Shown here: positions 53,530-64,000 of the stretch, one piece after another
Layout of the letters: the number at the start of each line of letters is the position of its first letter
Numbering within the stretch: position 1 is the stretch's first letter
DNA from: Limnephilus marmoratus
Taxonomy: Eukaryota > Arthropoda > Insecta > Trichoptera > Limnephilidae
Direction: 5' to 3'
Assembly: GCA_917880885.1 (NCBI GenBank)
Contig: OU862913.1
Location: 45,727,460-45,791,459, forward strand
Length of the DNA: 64,000 nt
Notes under the pieces: generated by a model
The model's input: only the letters and a program-made list of their open reading frames with translations
Told to the model about the DNA's origin: nothing
Database searches by the model: none
Made by a program: the position numbers and the translations under genes

Positions 53530-54520
53530 TTCAAAGGTGATTGTGATGAAATTTTAGCTGGTTTGATGCAATTATATTTGGTAAAATGATGAAGTGATGA
53601 AATTTTAGGGGTGGTCATGATGAAAGTGCGAAATTTCCTCTCGGAAAATATGAAATTGATGCAATTATTGTTCTAAATAATGATGAACTGTTGTGCAATT
53701 TCTCTCCTGAAGAATCGTTGGTGAAATTTTAATAGTTTGGTTTGAATGAATTTAAATTTAAACTGATTTGATGCAATTGCTTTTGATTAAAATGATGAAG
53801 TGATGAAATTTTAGGGGTGGCAAAGATGAAAGTTTGAATTTTATGCTGGGAAAATATGGAATCGATGAATTACTGTTCTAAATAATGATGAACTGTTGTG
53901 CAATTTCTCTCCTGAAGAATCGTTGGTGAAATTTTAATGGTTTGGATGGAACGAATTTGAATTTAAACTGGTTTGACGCAATTGTTTTTTTGTAAAATGA
54001 TGAAGTGATGAAATTTTACAAGTGGCCATGATGAAAGTATGAAATTTATTCTGGGAAAATATGGAATTGAGATGCGTTCTGAATAATGATGAAATATCGT
54101 GCGATTTCGCTCCTGGAGAATCAATCATCGGTGAAATTTTAATAGTTTGGTTTGAATGAATTTGTATTTAAGCTGGTGTGATGAAATTGCTTTTGATAAA
54201 ATGATGAAATTTTAGGGGTGGCCATGGTAGAAGTATGAATTAATGCAATTATCGTTCTAAATTATGATGAACTGTCGTGCAATTTCTCTCCTGGAGAATC
54301 ATTGGTGAACTTTTAATGTTTTGAATGAATTTGATGGTTTGTTGCAATTGTTTTTAGTAAAATGATGAAGTCCTGAAATTTTAGGGGTGGCCCATGATGA
54401 AAGTACGAAATTTTTGCTGGGAAAATATGGAATTGGTCCAATTATTTTTCTAACTAGTGATGAACTATTGTGCAATTTTGCCCCTGGAGAATCATTGGTG
54501 AAATTTGAATGGTTTAAAAC
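53530..54520. repeat. ~200-bp tandem repeat, about five units
   Basis: Landmark CTCCTGRAGAATCRTTGGTGAA recurs at about 53703, 53909, 54109, 54288 and 54482. Each unit also holds ATGATGAAGTGATGAAATTT and TTTAGGGGTGGYCATGATGA. Units are 10-20% diverged. Confidence 0.88.
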
Positions 54521-54726
54521 AATGAAGTGACACTTTAATCTGCTCAACTCCACTAAGCACCCAAGTCCATCATGCTATCTACCTTATTCTCAATAACTTT
54601 AATAAATTTCACCAGGTTTGTTGTAGGATAGATCACAAAATACATAGATCTGAAACTATGTTCAATTAAATTTTCTGAACAATATCCTTTTTCCAAATGA
54701 TTTGAGATTTTCACTGCCAAAAGTAT

Positions 54727-55125
54727 CATTGTGATAAATTTTTGTGTTGTTATGTCGTGCTGCACTTCCTCCTTCTTTAGCCGACGTTTCGGACAGCATT
54801 GCAGTGTCCATCATCAGGGCAGATTAATGGATTTTTGCAAAGTGTTTGATAATGTATGTAGAAGTGACACTCTGTTGCATGCGTTAATCCTCTTACGACC
54901 AGATATTTCGGTACACTAATTATAATTATTATTCAAATTAATGTCGTTTTTGTCGTTTAGTTTTGGTGTAGCCGCCAAGTACTGGATACAAGAACTATTT
55001 AAACACACATTTCACCGTTATCTACACGTCTGCACTGATAATTGACACTGTAAGGCTGTCAGAAATGTTGGCTAACGAAGGAGGAAGTGCAGCAAGGCAT
55101 AATAACCCAAAAATTAATCATGATG
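54727..55125. mobile_element. TIR element with ~55-bp arms
   Basis: Arms share GCTGCACTTCCTCCTTC and TTAGCC. Inside the left arm lies CCGACGTTTCGGACAGCATT..CATCATCAGG, a motif that recurs in several insect repeats. TSD not clear. Confidence 0.6.
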
Positions 55126-55234
55126 ATATTATGATATTCCAAAGACATTATATCGAAAATTGCCATTAATTTGCCTTCCGAACGTGAAAAAAAAATGCAT
55201 GTATAAAACAGCTGTACAAATCAATATTGTTATA

Positions 55235-55530
55235 TTATCTTGTGCGCATTTACAGTTGAAATCCTCAATACTATTGTATTATTTCGTGCACGTTTATAAT
55301 TGAAATTCTCAATATTGTTGTATTATTTCGTGCGTGTTTAGAATTGAAATCATCAATATTGTTGTATTATTTCGTGCGCGTTTACAATTGAAATAATCAA
55401 TATTGTTGTATTATTTAGTACGCGTTTACAATTGAAATCATCAATATTGTTGTATTATTTCGTGCGCGTTAACAATTAAAATCCTCAATGTTGTTGTATT
55501 ATTTCGTGCGCGTCTACAACTAAAATCCCT
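55235..55530. repeat. 45-bp minisatellite, about six to seven units
   Basis: Unit TTTACAATTGAAATCATCAA followed by TATTGTTGTATTATTTCGTGCGCG. Variation is concentrated at GCGCG/GTACGCG. Confidence 0.9.
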
Positions 55531-55767
55531 TTTGTATTTTAATCTCATTTTTTTACCCGTTTGCGGTTCATCTTTGTTTCGACTCTTGTGCGCTATATTA
55601 TGCACCCAACAGTGAGATAATTCGTGTAGAAGTGGCGCCAACTTTACCATAAAAAATTATTGTGTATGCATGCAAGGAATACCAAATGATGAATCTCAAT
55701 TTTATACCTTTTTGATGATATTTTAATGTGAACATAATTTATACACTAAAATTTTAAAAAAAAATTA

Positions 55768-56360
55768 CATTATCTCCACACAGAAGGCTCTAAAAAAATA
55801 ATTTCTCTCAGGATCTATTTCATGTTAGGGAATGCTGTGTGGAGGTATTTTTTTTAAGGAGAGGAAATTCTGGGAAGGAAATAGATACGAGGGGCGTGTA
55901 GGAATCTGTGTGTTCTGAATGAACGTATGAATTCATCCCTCCAATTACAATACAAGGCAATGTGTCGAGCGATTCTGGCTGGAAAGTTCGAAAGATTTTC
56001 AACCAGTCTCTCTTGATCCGGCCCGCCATGCAGCAGGTGGGCAGTTGCTCGGCCGCTAAGACCGGGGCAAACTGCACTCCATGGGTTAGTGTGTCCAGGA
56101 GTGACGGACGTATGAATCCAACGCTCCAACTGCAATGCAAGGCGATGGGTCGAACTATTCTGGCTGGAGAGGTCAAAAGGCCTCCCTCAACACCAGTCTC
56201 TCTCAATCCGGCCTGCCATGTAGCAGACGCATCGGCCACCAAGACCTGGACAAACCTGCTGAGTTGCCAAACATAACAAATCACTTGGGGTGACCTATGG
56301 CAGAGGTTACAGTTATCCAATAAATGATTCGGCATTTCCCGCACCCGCGCCTCCCAAAAT
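55768..56360 (-). mobile_element. SINE-like family A copy with partial tandem duplication
   Basis: Tail and body from 55778 to 56075, then the body restarts (GGTTAGTGTGTCCAGGAGTG at 56082) and runs to the head at about 56340. The duplicated block is about 250 bp. Confidence 0.82.
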
Positions 56361-56472
56361 TTTTCAAATTCTGTTTATTAATTCTGATGGGTGATTTTAT
56401 AACACGAGAGTCTTTATTTTCGTTGATTTTTTTTGTCTATGTTGGGAGTTATTAACTTTTTTTATACACTAA

Positions 56473-57000
56473 GGCCCTCCGTTCACGGAGATACTTACAA
56501 TCTACGTAATTGTGACGAAACCACAAGTACCCTGCTGATATACCACTTTTTAATGCTAGTCTCCGTACACGGCGCCATCCGAAATATACTGAACTTGATC
56601 ATTTTTCACATGCAACCGTGGAGTTAACACGCTGTCAACCGATATCAAATGACTTTTTTTTCAACATCAATCCATGCCTTCTCCACTAAATCCTTTCTTA
56701 CATATACTGGTAACATATAGTTATATAAACATTGCATTTTTTCCACTTTCAGAACAAATTTAACATTACTTTCATGTTCCGATGCGATTTCTGTCAAACG
56801 TCAAACGAATAAGTATCAGGCACAAATGATGCGTCGCGTGCGATCAGCACTGTCAGTATCGTGATACTGATTGGAAACCGACAGCCACCGCGTAGCGCCG
56901 TGAACGGGCACTAGCAAAATCGTACGGGGGGTACTTACGATCGTCGCGTATGATACGCACATGAGGATCGAGTATCTTGTATCTCCGTGAACGGAGGCAC
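56473..57000. mobile_element. Harbinger-type MITE, intact
   Basis: TAA on both sides (56470-56472 and 57001-57003). Ends GGCCCTCCGTTCACGGAGAT and GTGCCTCCGTTCACGGAGAT. CTCCGT-CACGGAG is itself palindromic. Parts of the same family flank M1 at 651-690 and 9364-9433. Confidence 0.82.
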
Positions 57001-57003
57001 TAA

Positions 57004-57535
57004 CAATAATGGAAGAAAATCACAATCAAATATCATGTAATTATTATTATTATTATAATTGTTGTTATCTTTCGATAACTTGAAATGGAGATCTCGTTTT
57101 GGAAGAAATCACAGAGTGCTTTACAAATTCTTAGCCACAATAAATAATAAAACATGATAGCCTTCTAAATACCTAATATATACATCTACGAAATAATAAA
57201 ATAAATCTGTATTTTTTTATTTGATTGAATGTTTAAATATTTCAACCATTTTGCTGTTGTAAATTAATTAATGTTTTTTAGCAGTACAAACAATGATGTA
57301 TGGAGAACACACGGAACTGGGTAAAATGTATGAATGATTTTTTCTTCTTCTTTTATTCTGTGAAGTATGTTTAGTTGGATTGGTGTAATGAAATTCAAAA
57401 TGAATTAATTTTTTTATACAAATTTCGGGTCGGTTTAGACCTCTGTTTTACTTTTTAACAAATTATTATGCCAATTTGGGTGTGGTAATTTTTTATGTGA
57501 AAACTTATGAAAAAAAAGCCTAAAAATGTTTCAAC
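57004..57535. other. Unassigned AT-rich stretch
   Basis: No gene or repeat recognised. Confidence 0.4.
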
Positions 57536-57539
57536 TTAA

Positions 57540-58610
57540 TTTTATGGTTTCCGTACTATGGCAATATGACATTGTTTCCTGTTCCCACTTGACATTGTTA
57601 CAATGTGGCATTTCGACTTGTGGAAATGTGACGTTGCTACATTGTCCCCAAGTGATTTTATTATAATTGTTACAATGTGGAAATGTCACATTCTTTTGAT
57701 GTGAAAAAGTTTCCATATGACAATGTGGAAATTGTATCAATGTGAAAATGTACCCATGTGACATTAATACAGTGTTGAAATGTGACATTGTTTCAATGTC
57801 AAAATGCTCTCATGTGAAAATGTTCCCATGTGATATTGTTACAATGTGGAAATGTTTCCATATGAAATTGTTACAATGTTCCCATGTGATATTCTCACTA
57901 TGTGAAAATGTTGACTTGTGACATTGGTACAATGTGGAAATGTTTCCGTATGAAATTGTTATAATGTTCCCATGTGATATTCCCACAATGAAAATGAAAA
58001 TGTCGACATGTTATATTGTTACAATGTGAAAATGTTTCCATATGAAATTGTTACAATGTTCCCATGTGCCATTTGCACAATGTGATAATGTGCACATGTG
58101 ACATTGTTACAATGTGGAAATGTTTCCGTATGAAATTGTTATAATGTTCCCATGTGCCATTCTCACAATGTGAAAATGTTCACTTGTGACATTGTTACAA
58201 TGTGGAAATGTTTCCGTATGAAATTGTTACAATGTTCCCATGTGATATTCTCACAATGTGAAAATGTTCACTTGTGACATTGTTACAATGTGGAAATGTT
58301 TCCGTATGAAATTGTTACAATGTTCCCATGTGATATTCTCACAATGTGAAAATGTTCACTTGTGACATTGTTACAATGTGGAAATGTTTCCGTATGAAAT
58401 TGTTATAATGTTCCCATGTGATATTCTCACAATGTGGAATTGTTAAAATTACAATGTGGAAACGTGACATTTTGATATTGTTACAATGTGGAATTGTAAC
58501 ATATTGACATTGTTACAATATAGAATTGTGACTATTTTATATTGTTACAATGTGGAAATGTTCCTGTATGACATTGTTACAATGGGAAATGTGAAAATGT
58601 AATCCTAATG
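57540..58610. repeat. Simple-motif satellite with an 88-bp higher-order unit
   Basis: Built on the palindrome-like motif ACATTGTTACAATGTGG. The best-organised part (about 58070-58430) repeats an 88-bp unit containing AATGTTTCCGTATGAAATTG and GTTCCCATGTGATATTCTCA. Confidence 0.9.
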
Positions 58611-58614
58611 TAAC

Positions 58615-59595
58615 AATGTTCCGATATGTTGATTGATAAATAAGATGTATAGTAATTTTAAAAAAAAATTCACATAAAAAATTGCCATACTTTTTGGTTG
58701 TTACATCCGCACTGTGATTTATTTTCTGTTTTTTTTTTATACACGTGTTTTAGTGTTAATTTCCTTTATTTGTGTCATTATTAATTATATATAAATATAT
58801 TGTTTTACACTTTACATATCTGAATATATATATATATACAAACATATATATATATTTTGTAATGTAAACTGGGTGGCTCAAAAGTCAGTTAACCAAATTT
58901 TAAAAAATGAAGTCGAAAATGTATTTTTTTGCCGATTCCACGCTCAACGCTTTAAAAACTAGTATTAAAATTTAAATGTTATTTTTTCGAGTAATTTAAA
59001 TGATTTTGTTAGTTGAATTTTGGGTCATATTGTTGTGTTTTTCTTTTAGTCTCCAATGGACATTTTTTATGTAATATTCTCTTAATTAATATACCTCCAA
59101 AAGCAATACTGAAGACTTGCGTTAAATTTTAAGGCTATGTAATTTTTTCTTACCGCTTTTGACCCACCGCATAAAAAAAAGAGCATGCAAAAAATCATTA
59201 AAAAATTCTACGCAAAAAAGGGAGCAATTTTGTTTTGAGTAATCTATTCAAAAAGTTTGTTACATTTAAAAAAATTAAACGCGTCGTTTTGTGCGTCAGC
59301 AGGTAAAAAAGCGGTGAAAAAGAATTTTTCAATGTCCAGGATATAAGTATTTTCTAGCACAGAAGCTTTTTCCAACCATTGTGAAAATAATAAAATAAAT
59401 TTCTAATAAATGTACCTTAATAATTAAAAAAAATTAAACGCACTCGCAATTGTTGGCGGACAAAATTGAAGTTTTTATTTTTCAAACAAACCCCAAACAC
59501 ATTTTATAAATTGTTTCCGATTACGTGAAATATCACACAGCATTTCTTGTAGGAATATTTGGATTGTATCAGATATTGTAATGTCTGGTGTTTTG
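58615..59595. other. Unassigned AT-rich stretch
   Basis: Microsatellite-like TA runs near 58785-58855. No gene recognised. Confidence 0.4.
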
Positions 59596-59599
59596 TGTT

Positions 59600-59890
59600 T
59601 TTCTTTGATGAACAATATTTTTTAGGTGATAGGGAGTTTCAATGAACAATACTTTTCAGATGATCGGAAGTTTCAATAAACAATACTTTTCAGATGATCG
59701 GAAGTTTCAATAAACAATACTTTTCAGGTGATAGGGAGTTTCAATGAACAATACTTTTCAGATGATGGGAAGTTTCAATGAACAATACTTTTCAGATGAT
59801 CGGAAGTTTCAATAAACAATACTTTTCAGATGATCGGAAGTTTCAATAAACAATACTTTTCAGATGATCGGAAGTTTCAATAAACAATCT
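59600..59890. repeat. ~34-bp minisatellite upstream of the LINE
   Basis: About eight units of CAATAAACAATACTTTTCAG plus ATGATCGGAAGTTT. May belong to the LINE's 5' region, since tandem 5' UTR repeats are known in LINEs, or may be independent. Confidence 0.88.
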
Positions 59891-60277
59891 ATGGATAACC
59901 GCTAAGGAACAACACCTCATTCTGACAGCTCCAATTTTTATTGCAAAATAAGTGACAATTAAGCAAAAAACACAACAAAAACACTAAAAAAAAACAAAAA
60001 AACCAGTGATTCGTTAAATACAGTGAGTTTATTTGGTAGTGGCAGTGCTAAATATTTAGAAATCTCGTCAAAAAAAAAACGAAACAAGACATTATAAACC
60101 ACAGACAATTTATGTGTTTTTGAAAAAAAAAAAAAAATAAAATAAATAATAAAAAAAAAGTCATTTCTGTCATAGACAACACAACAAAATTATTAAAAAA
60201 AATAAATTATATGGGGCATCTGTGAACAAACCATAGAATTTTAACTACAAGCAAAAAAAAAAAAAAACGCGAACAAC

Positions 60278-61087
60278 ATGTCTAAATCTCGCAGTAAATT
60301 CTCCAGTGCGAAGAAAACCACATCCTCACCCCTATTAACTGGCACCATGGACTCACCGTCGGCGACACACCAATCTATGATTAATATAGACAGTGAGTCA
60401 ATATTTGAATTTATCAATACGAAATTCGAGGAAATGAAGACAGTGATGCTCAATAAAATTGAAACAGAGCTGCAAGAAATAAAAACTTTCACGAACTTCA
60501 TTAACGACAAATATGATGACATTATACAAAAACTGCAACAAATTATGGACATTCCAAACAAAGTCAACAAACTCAAGGAGGAACTGGCGGAAAAAGAAAA
60601 CAGATTGGCTACGGTAGAAATCCACCTAGCGGATATAGAACAATCGGCCCTTTTGAAAAGTATAGAAATAAGCGGTCTAAAACTACAGGACGACACATCC
60701 CTAGCTCATGCTGTTGCGCGGATCGCTGAACTCGCAGGCGTTACGATTACCCCAGAGGATACCTACAAAATCACAAAACACAGACCAAATGATCAGAAAA
60801 AAATTACAATTAATTTTGCGGATATAACAAAAGCGGATACCATATTAGCAGCCAAACACAGTGACGCGATAAAAAAATTCAACGGGGAAGGAGCCCAATA
60901 TGTTTACGTAAATGCGGCTCTAACGCAATACTATAAAAATCTGCACTGGAACACCAGAAAAAGAGCCCAAGAAAAAGACTATAAATATGTATGGATAAAA
61001 TCCGGAAAAATACTTGTAAGAAAAACTAAGGACTCAAAAGTTATAGAAATAAAACACTTGAACGACATAACTAATAAACTGACATAA
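60278..61087 (+). CDS. LINE ORF1 protein, coiled coil plus FP25-like C-terminal domain
   Basis: 269 residues. Residues 1-40 are Ser/Thr/Lys-rich. 41-125 are a predicted coiled coil (EFINTKFEEMKTVMLNKIET, LKEELAEKENRLATVEIHLA), expected to form multimers on RNA. 128-258 resemble the C-terminal domain shared by many insect LINE ORF1 proteins and baculovirus FP25 (LLKSIEISGL, ADTILAAKHSDAIKKF, YKYVWIKSGKILVRKTKDSK). No CCHC zinc knuckle. Start at 60278 with AACATG context; a second Met at residue 24. Followed after 58 nt by ORF2. Intact, so potentially functional. Confidence 0.85.
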   Translation: MSKSRSKFSSAKKTTSSPLLTGTMDSPSATHQSMINIDSESIFEFINTKFEEMKTVMLNKIETELQEIKTFTNFINDKYDDIIQKLQQIMDIPNKVNKLKEELAEKENRLATVEIHLADIEQSALLKSIEISGLKLQDDTSLAHAVARIAELAGVTITPEDTYKITKHRPNDQKKITINFADITKADTILAAKHSDAIKKFNGEGAQYVYVNAALTQYYKNLHWNTRKRAQEKDYKYVWIKSGKILVRKTKDSKVIEIKHLNDITNKLT

Positions 61088-61145
61088 AAACTACTGTACA
61101 CCAAATACAACCTCACATCATATACTTACACAAATACACACCAAC

Positions 61146-62237
61146 ATGGCTGATTACATGAAATATATAGACTCGAACAATCAACACTACTGTATAAGTA
61201 CAAATGATTTTAATCTATGGACCAACATCACAAAAGAAAAAAATAGAATCAAAATATTGCACCAAAACATTAGATCGATCAATAAAAATTTTGACGAATT
61301 TATAATATACCTCCAACAGATTGACAATAATTTTGATGTCATTGTGCTGACAGAATGCTGGTTGAATGAAAACTATATCCCAAAAACAATCAAAAACTAT
61401 CATACACACCACACAAATATACACAAAAACCAAAATGATGGTATAGTTACGTACATCAGTGATAAAAATAACATAAGCGTTCAGGAAATAAACATCATAG
61501 ACTCCAACTGCTTACAGATTACATATGAAAAAGAAACATGTATCCTAGCTATGTACAGATCTCCATCCAAAAACAACATTACAAACTTCCTAACAGAACT
61601 TAACAATACATTAAATGACCTCAACAAATACAAAAATATCATCATCATAGGAGACCTTAACATAAACATTCTACAAAACGGACACCCACAAAACATAGAA
61701 TACCTAACAATACTAGCACAGCATGGACTGGAGCCAACGATAAATGTCCCAACACGAGTAACACAAAACACTAAAAGCTGTATAGATCATATAATGATCA
61801 AGACAAAACTAAAAACCAAAACAGTAGTACTTGAAAGCACAATTACAGATCACTACATGAATATGATAGCAATAGACACCGAAAACACTAATTCGAACCA
61901 ACATAAAATATTTACAAAAAAAATAATTGACTACTCAAACTTAAAAGAAAAATTACAAAAAATAAACTGGAATACAATATACCAAATAGATAATGTCGAA
62001 GAGGCCTGGAATAAATTTACAAATACGTTAACGCAAGAAATAAAAAATTACACTTCAATAAAACACATAAAACTTACACACAAAGCAAAAAAAATTAAAC
62101 TATGGATAACACAAGGAATATTAAACTGTATTCGTAAACGAGACAAAATTCACAAACAAATTAAACACACACCGTATGACATGGAACAACTTAATAGAGA
62201 ACTCCAGTCCAATTTTTTTATTTTTTTTTATGAATAA
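61146..62237 (+). CDS. LINE ORF2, endonuclease domain (interrupted)
   Basis: APE-like endonuclease that nicks target DNA. Motifs: HQNIRS (Asn41), LTECWLNE (Glu70), MYRSPS (137-141), GDLNIN (Asp170, Asn172), SCIDHIM (Asp214, His215), TITDHY (Asp235, His236), which together form the full catalytic set. The helical linker to RT follows (ITQGILNCIRKRDKIHKQIK). The genuine LINE frame ends near 62208 (NRELQ); the last residues (FFIFFYE) come from inserted DNA. The reverse transcriptase is not in this part. Confidence 0.9.
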   Translation: MADYMKYIDSNNQHYCISTNDFNLWTNITKEKNRIKILHQNIRSINKNFDEFIIYLQQIDNNFDVIVLTECWLNENYIPKTIKNYHTHHTNIHKNQNDGIVTYISDKNNISVQEINIIDSNCLQITYEKETCILAMYRSPSKNNITNFLTELNNTLNDLNKYKNIIIIGDLNINILQNGHPQNIEYLTILAQHGLEPTINVPTRVTQNTKSCIDHIMIKTKLKTKTVVLESTITDHYMNMIAIDTENTNSNQHKIFTKKIIDYSNLKEKLQKINWNTIYQIDNVEEAWNKFTNTLTQEIKNYTSIKHIKLTHKAKKIKLWITQGILNCIRKRDKIHKQIKHTPYDMEQLNRELQSNFFIFFYE

Positions 62238-63901
62238 AGACCTTCAAACTTAAATAACTGCATTTTTATTTTTATTTTTATAGTTAGTTTTAATAGTTAA
62301 AATAATTGTCAAAGTTTTAATTTTTCTAGACCATCAGAAAAGCACCATATCTATGGTAAATTGTTAATATGGTGATATGGTCTTCACCCACCGATATTTT
62401 ATTTACCTTCAAGTTGTCATATTGTATCAGTGATATTATGTCGAGGAAAATTTCCCTATATCTAGGGGAGAAAAATATTTTTTAGGGATAAGGGAAATCA
62501 GGACAAAATCTAGGGAAATTTCGAACTCTGGCAAAATGTTTATTACATATGACAATATTACTGGTATTATTTTATATATATATTATATACGTATACATAT
62601 ATATTTTTTGGAATTCCTATGAATCTTAATTATTGTTCATGTACTTACATGCAATGCTATTTTTAACACTGACAACTCAAAATGATATTATATGTTTCTG
62701 AAAAGATAAATGGGACCTCTGAAAAAGAATTTAATTTATGTTTTAAGTTCTGTTTTTTCGGTGATTGTGGTTAATTTTTATTTTGCAAAGTGTTTTTTTT
62801 AATTTGGAATTCAATTTCTAATTCAGTGGTGAGTGCATTCGTACTTTTAAATTATTACTTCTTGTAGCAAAAAGTGTTTTATTTGGAAAAGCACAGTATT
62901 ATTAGTATATTTACCAAGTTCCGATATCTTTCCAATTAATTAACATATATAACAGGATTAGTGTTACACAATCAGGTGGCTACGTAGGTAATTGCGTAAA
63001 TGTGAAATTCTAGGGAAATTTCACTTCGAAATCTAGGGAAATAATTTTTTTGGGCAGAACATCCCTGTTTTAAATGATAAACAATATGGCGGAATCATGA
63101 GGCTACTATGAAATTTGGTGATGTTTAGGTGTGGGAAATCGTTTTTTATTCAAGATTAACTGCTTTTAATATTGAAAAACATTGGTAAAATGTCCACATT
63201 TCACCGCTACTGTTATTGTATTTAATCAAAGTGCAATATAAAAACAAATCTCTCTCCTTTATTGCAAATACATCTGACATCGTGTTTTGTGTTAGGCGTT
63301 ACTTTGTAGGTACATTGTTTTATGTAACACATACAGAAACACTGGTATTTAGGTATAATACACTGATCATGACGATTGTGTGTATAAAAAGCCCTTGATA
63401 CTAAAAAGAATTTGAAAATACGATCGATGTATCGTCAACCAAATGTCAAAAATGACACGACTCTAACCTCAAATAGGCAAAATTTATTCCAGATTGTCCG
63501 CAAATATAGCCCCTTTCGTAAATTGTTGAGGGCCTAAATTATGTTTCAATAAACACAATAACTATTATTTATCTAAATCTCTATAAACAGTATGAAAATA
63601 AACCAAAAACACGAAATGTTGAACTGCATATTCAAATGTCAATACAATAATACTGACAATACAATACACGCGATCACCAGGTGACAGTGGGTGAGTGTGA
63701 CGCGTGACGTCACCATTCACCATTTCAGTAATGCCAACTTAACGCTGTGTTTTCAGGAGAGGTTTAAAAATGCACTTTTTAATAATTTTTTAAAAACTCT
63801 GCGTTTAATATTATGAAATAAAAGTTATATATTCAGAATCAGCGTTTATTGGTCTATATGAACATATTTTTTTAAAGCCATAATATTTTTCACTGGAGTT
63901 C
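62199..63901. mobile_element. ~1.7-kb insertion in LINE ORF2
   Basis: Bounded by the inverted 10-mer GAACTCCAGT (62199-62208) and ACTGGAGTTC (63892-63901). Interior AT-rich, no ORF of note; contains TGACGTCA near 63706 and repeated CTAGGGAAATTTC motifs (about 62510 and 63012). Likely a DNA transposon, but the TSD is unclear because the inverted bases partly belong to the LINE. Confidence 0.55.
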
Positions 63902-64000
63902 CTTATTACTATAAAAGATATAGAAACATCTGCACGAAAATTATTAGAGTAGCTAAGGAGTTATACTACAGAGAAAAACTTAAAGAAAATAATAACCCGA
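63902..64000 (+). CDS. LINE ORF2 continuation, partial
   Basis: Reads YYYKRYRNICTKIIRVAKEL, YYREKLKENNN: the helical linker preceding the reverse transcriptase in Jockey/CR1-type ORF2. It continues NRELQ of 62208 after removal of the insertion. Runs off the window. Confidence 0.8.

Larger units (their letters stand above)
59890..64000 (+). mobile_element. Jockey/CR1-group LINE, truncated by the window end
   Basis: Contains 5' UTR-like A-rich sequence, ORF1, a 58-nt gap, and ORF2 with an APE-type endonuclease. ORF2 resumes after an insertion and leaves the window. No stops in the retained coding parts before the insertion, so this is the youngest LINE in the window. Confidence 0.85.

Noticed and set aside
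55820..56344. 174-codon open frame on the minus strand
   Set aside because: Lies entirely in a family A SINE copy with a partial tandem duplication; the same sequence has stops in other copies.
60278..61087. Baculovirus-derived FP25 gene
   Set aside because: The C-terminal domain is shared by insect LINE ORF1 proteins and the downstream ORF2 endonuclease shows this is a LINE.

Overview
The window is eukaryotic nuclear DNA, almost certainly from an arthropod and probably an insect. It is AT-rich intronic DNA with widely spaced GC-rich exons, contains (TTAGG)n tracts, and carries insect-type mobile elements (piggyBac, Harbinger, mariner, hAT, Jockey/CR1-like and RTE-like LINEs, and two SINE families). 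The species cannot be fixed from sequence alone.

One host gene runs left to right across the first 42 kb. It is a single-copy-looking RNF38/RNF44-type RING-H2 E3 ubiquitin ligase. I assembled 13 coding exons by splice signals and reading phase: ..156, 13047-13192, 21165-21247, 24336-24646, 26173-26327, 32954-33040, 33820-33936, 36871-37011, 37738-37885, 39502-39565, 40491-40675, 41491-41603 and 41865-41927 (stop). Every junction is phase-compatible except inside exon 5, where a 9-C run appears to hold one base too many. From the ATG at 35 the exons total 3n+1 bases, which agrees with a single surplus base. The frame then implies 577 residues: Gly/Arg/Pro/His-rich and disordered, then the RNF38/44 signature helix, then a C-terminal C3H2C3 RING.

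The introns and the downstream region are a dense graveyard of nested transposons, many datable by target-site duplications (TSDs). Intron 1 holds the clearest nest: a MULE-like long-TIR element (699-9363) contains a piggyBac element (918-8520). The piggyBac coding sequence is split by a Harbinger element (2887-7538), which itself holds SINEs. Removing the Harbinger and one TSD leaves an open 608-codon piggyBac transposase with one intron. About eleven copies of a roughly 500-bp TTAA-flanked piggyBac-type MITE (family B) and about thirteen copies of a SINE-like unit (family A) with a hairpin tail are scattered throughout. Three MULE-like elements with 8-bp TSDs carry units of the same satellite in their centres.

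From 42 to 60 kb the window holds minisatellites (one shared between the gene's intron 11 and its 3' flank), LINE remnants, MITEs, a perfect 116-bp palindrome, and ~200-bp, 45-bp and 88-bp tandem arrays. From 60.3 kb to the window end lies a young LINE with intact ORF1 and the 5' part of ORF2. ORF2 is interrupted by a 1.7-kb insertion and resumes at 63.9 kb. No rRNA, functional tRNA or CRISPR array was seen.
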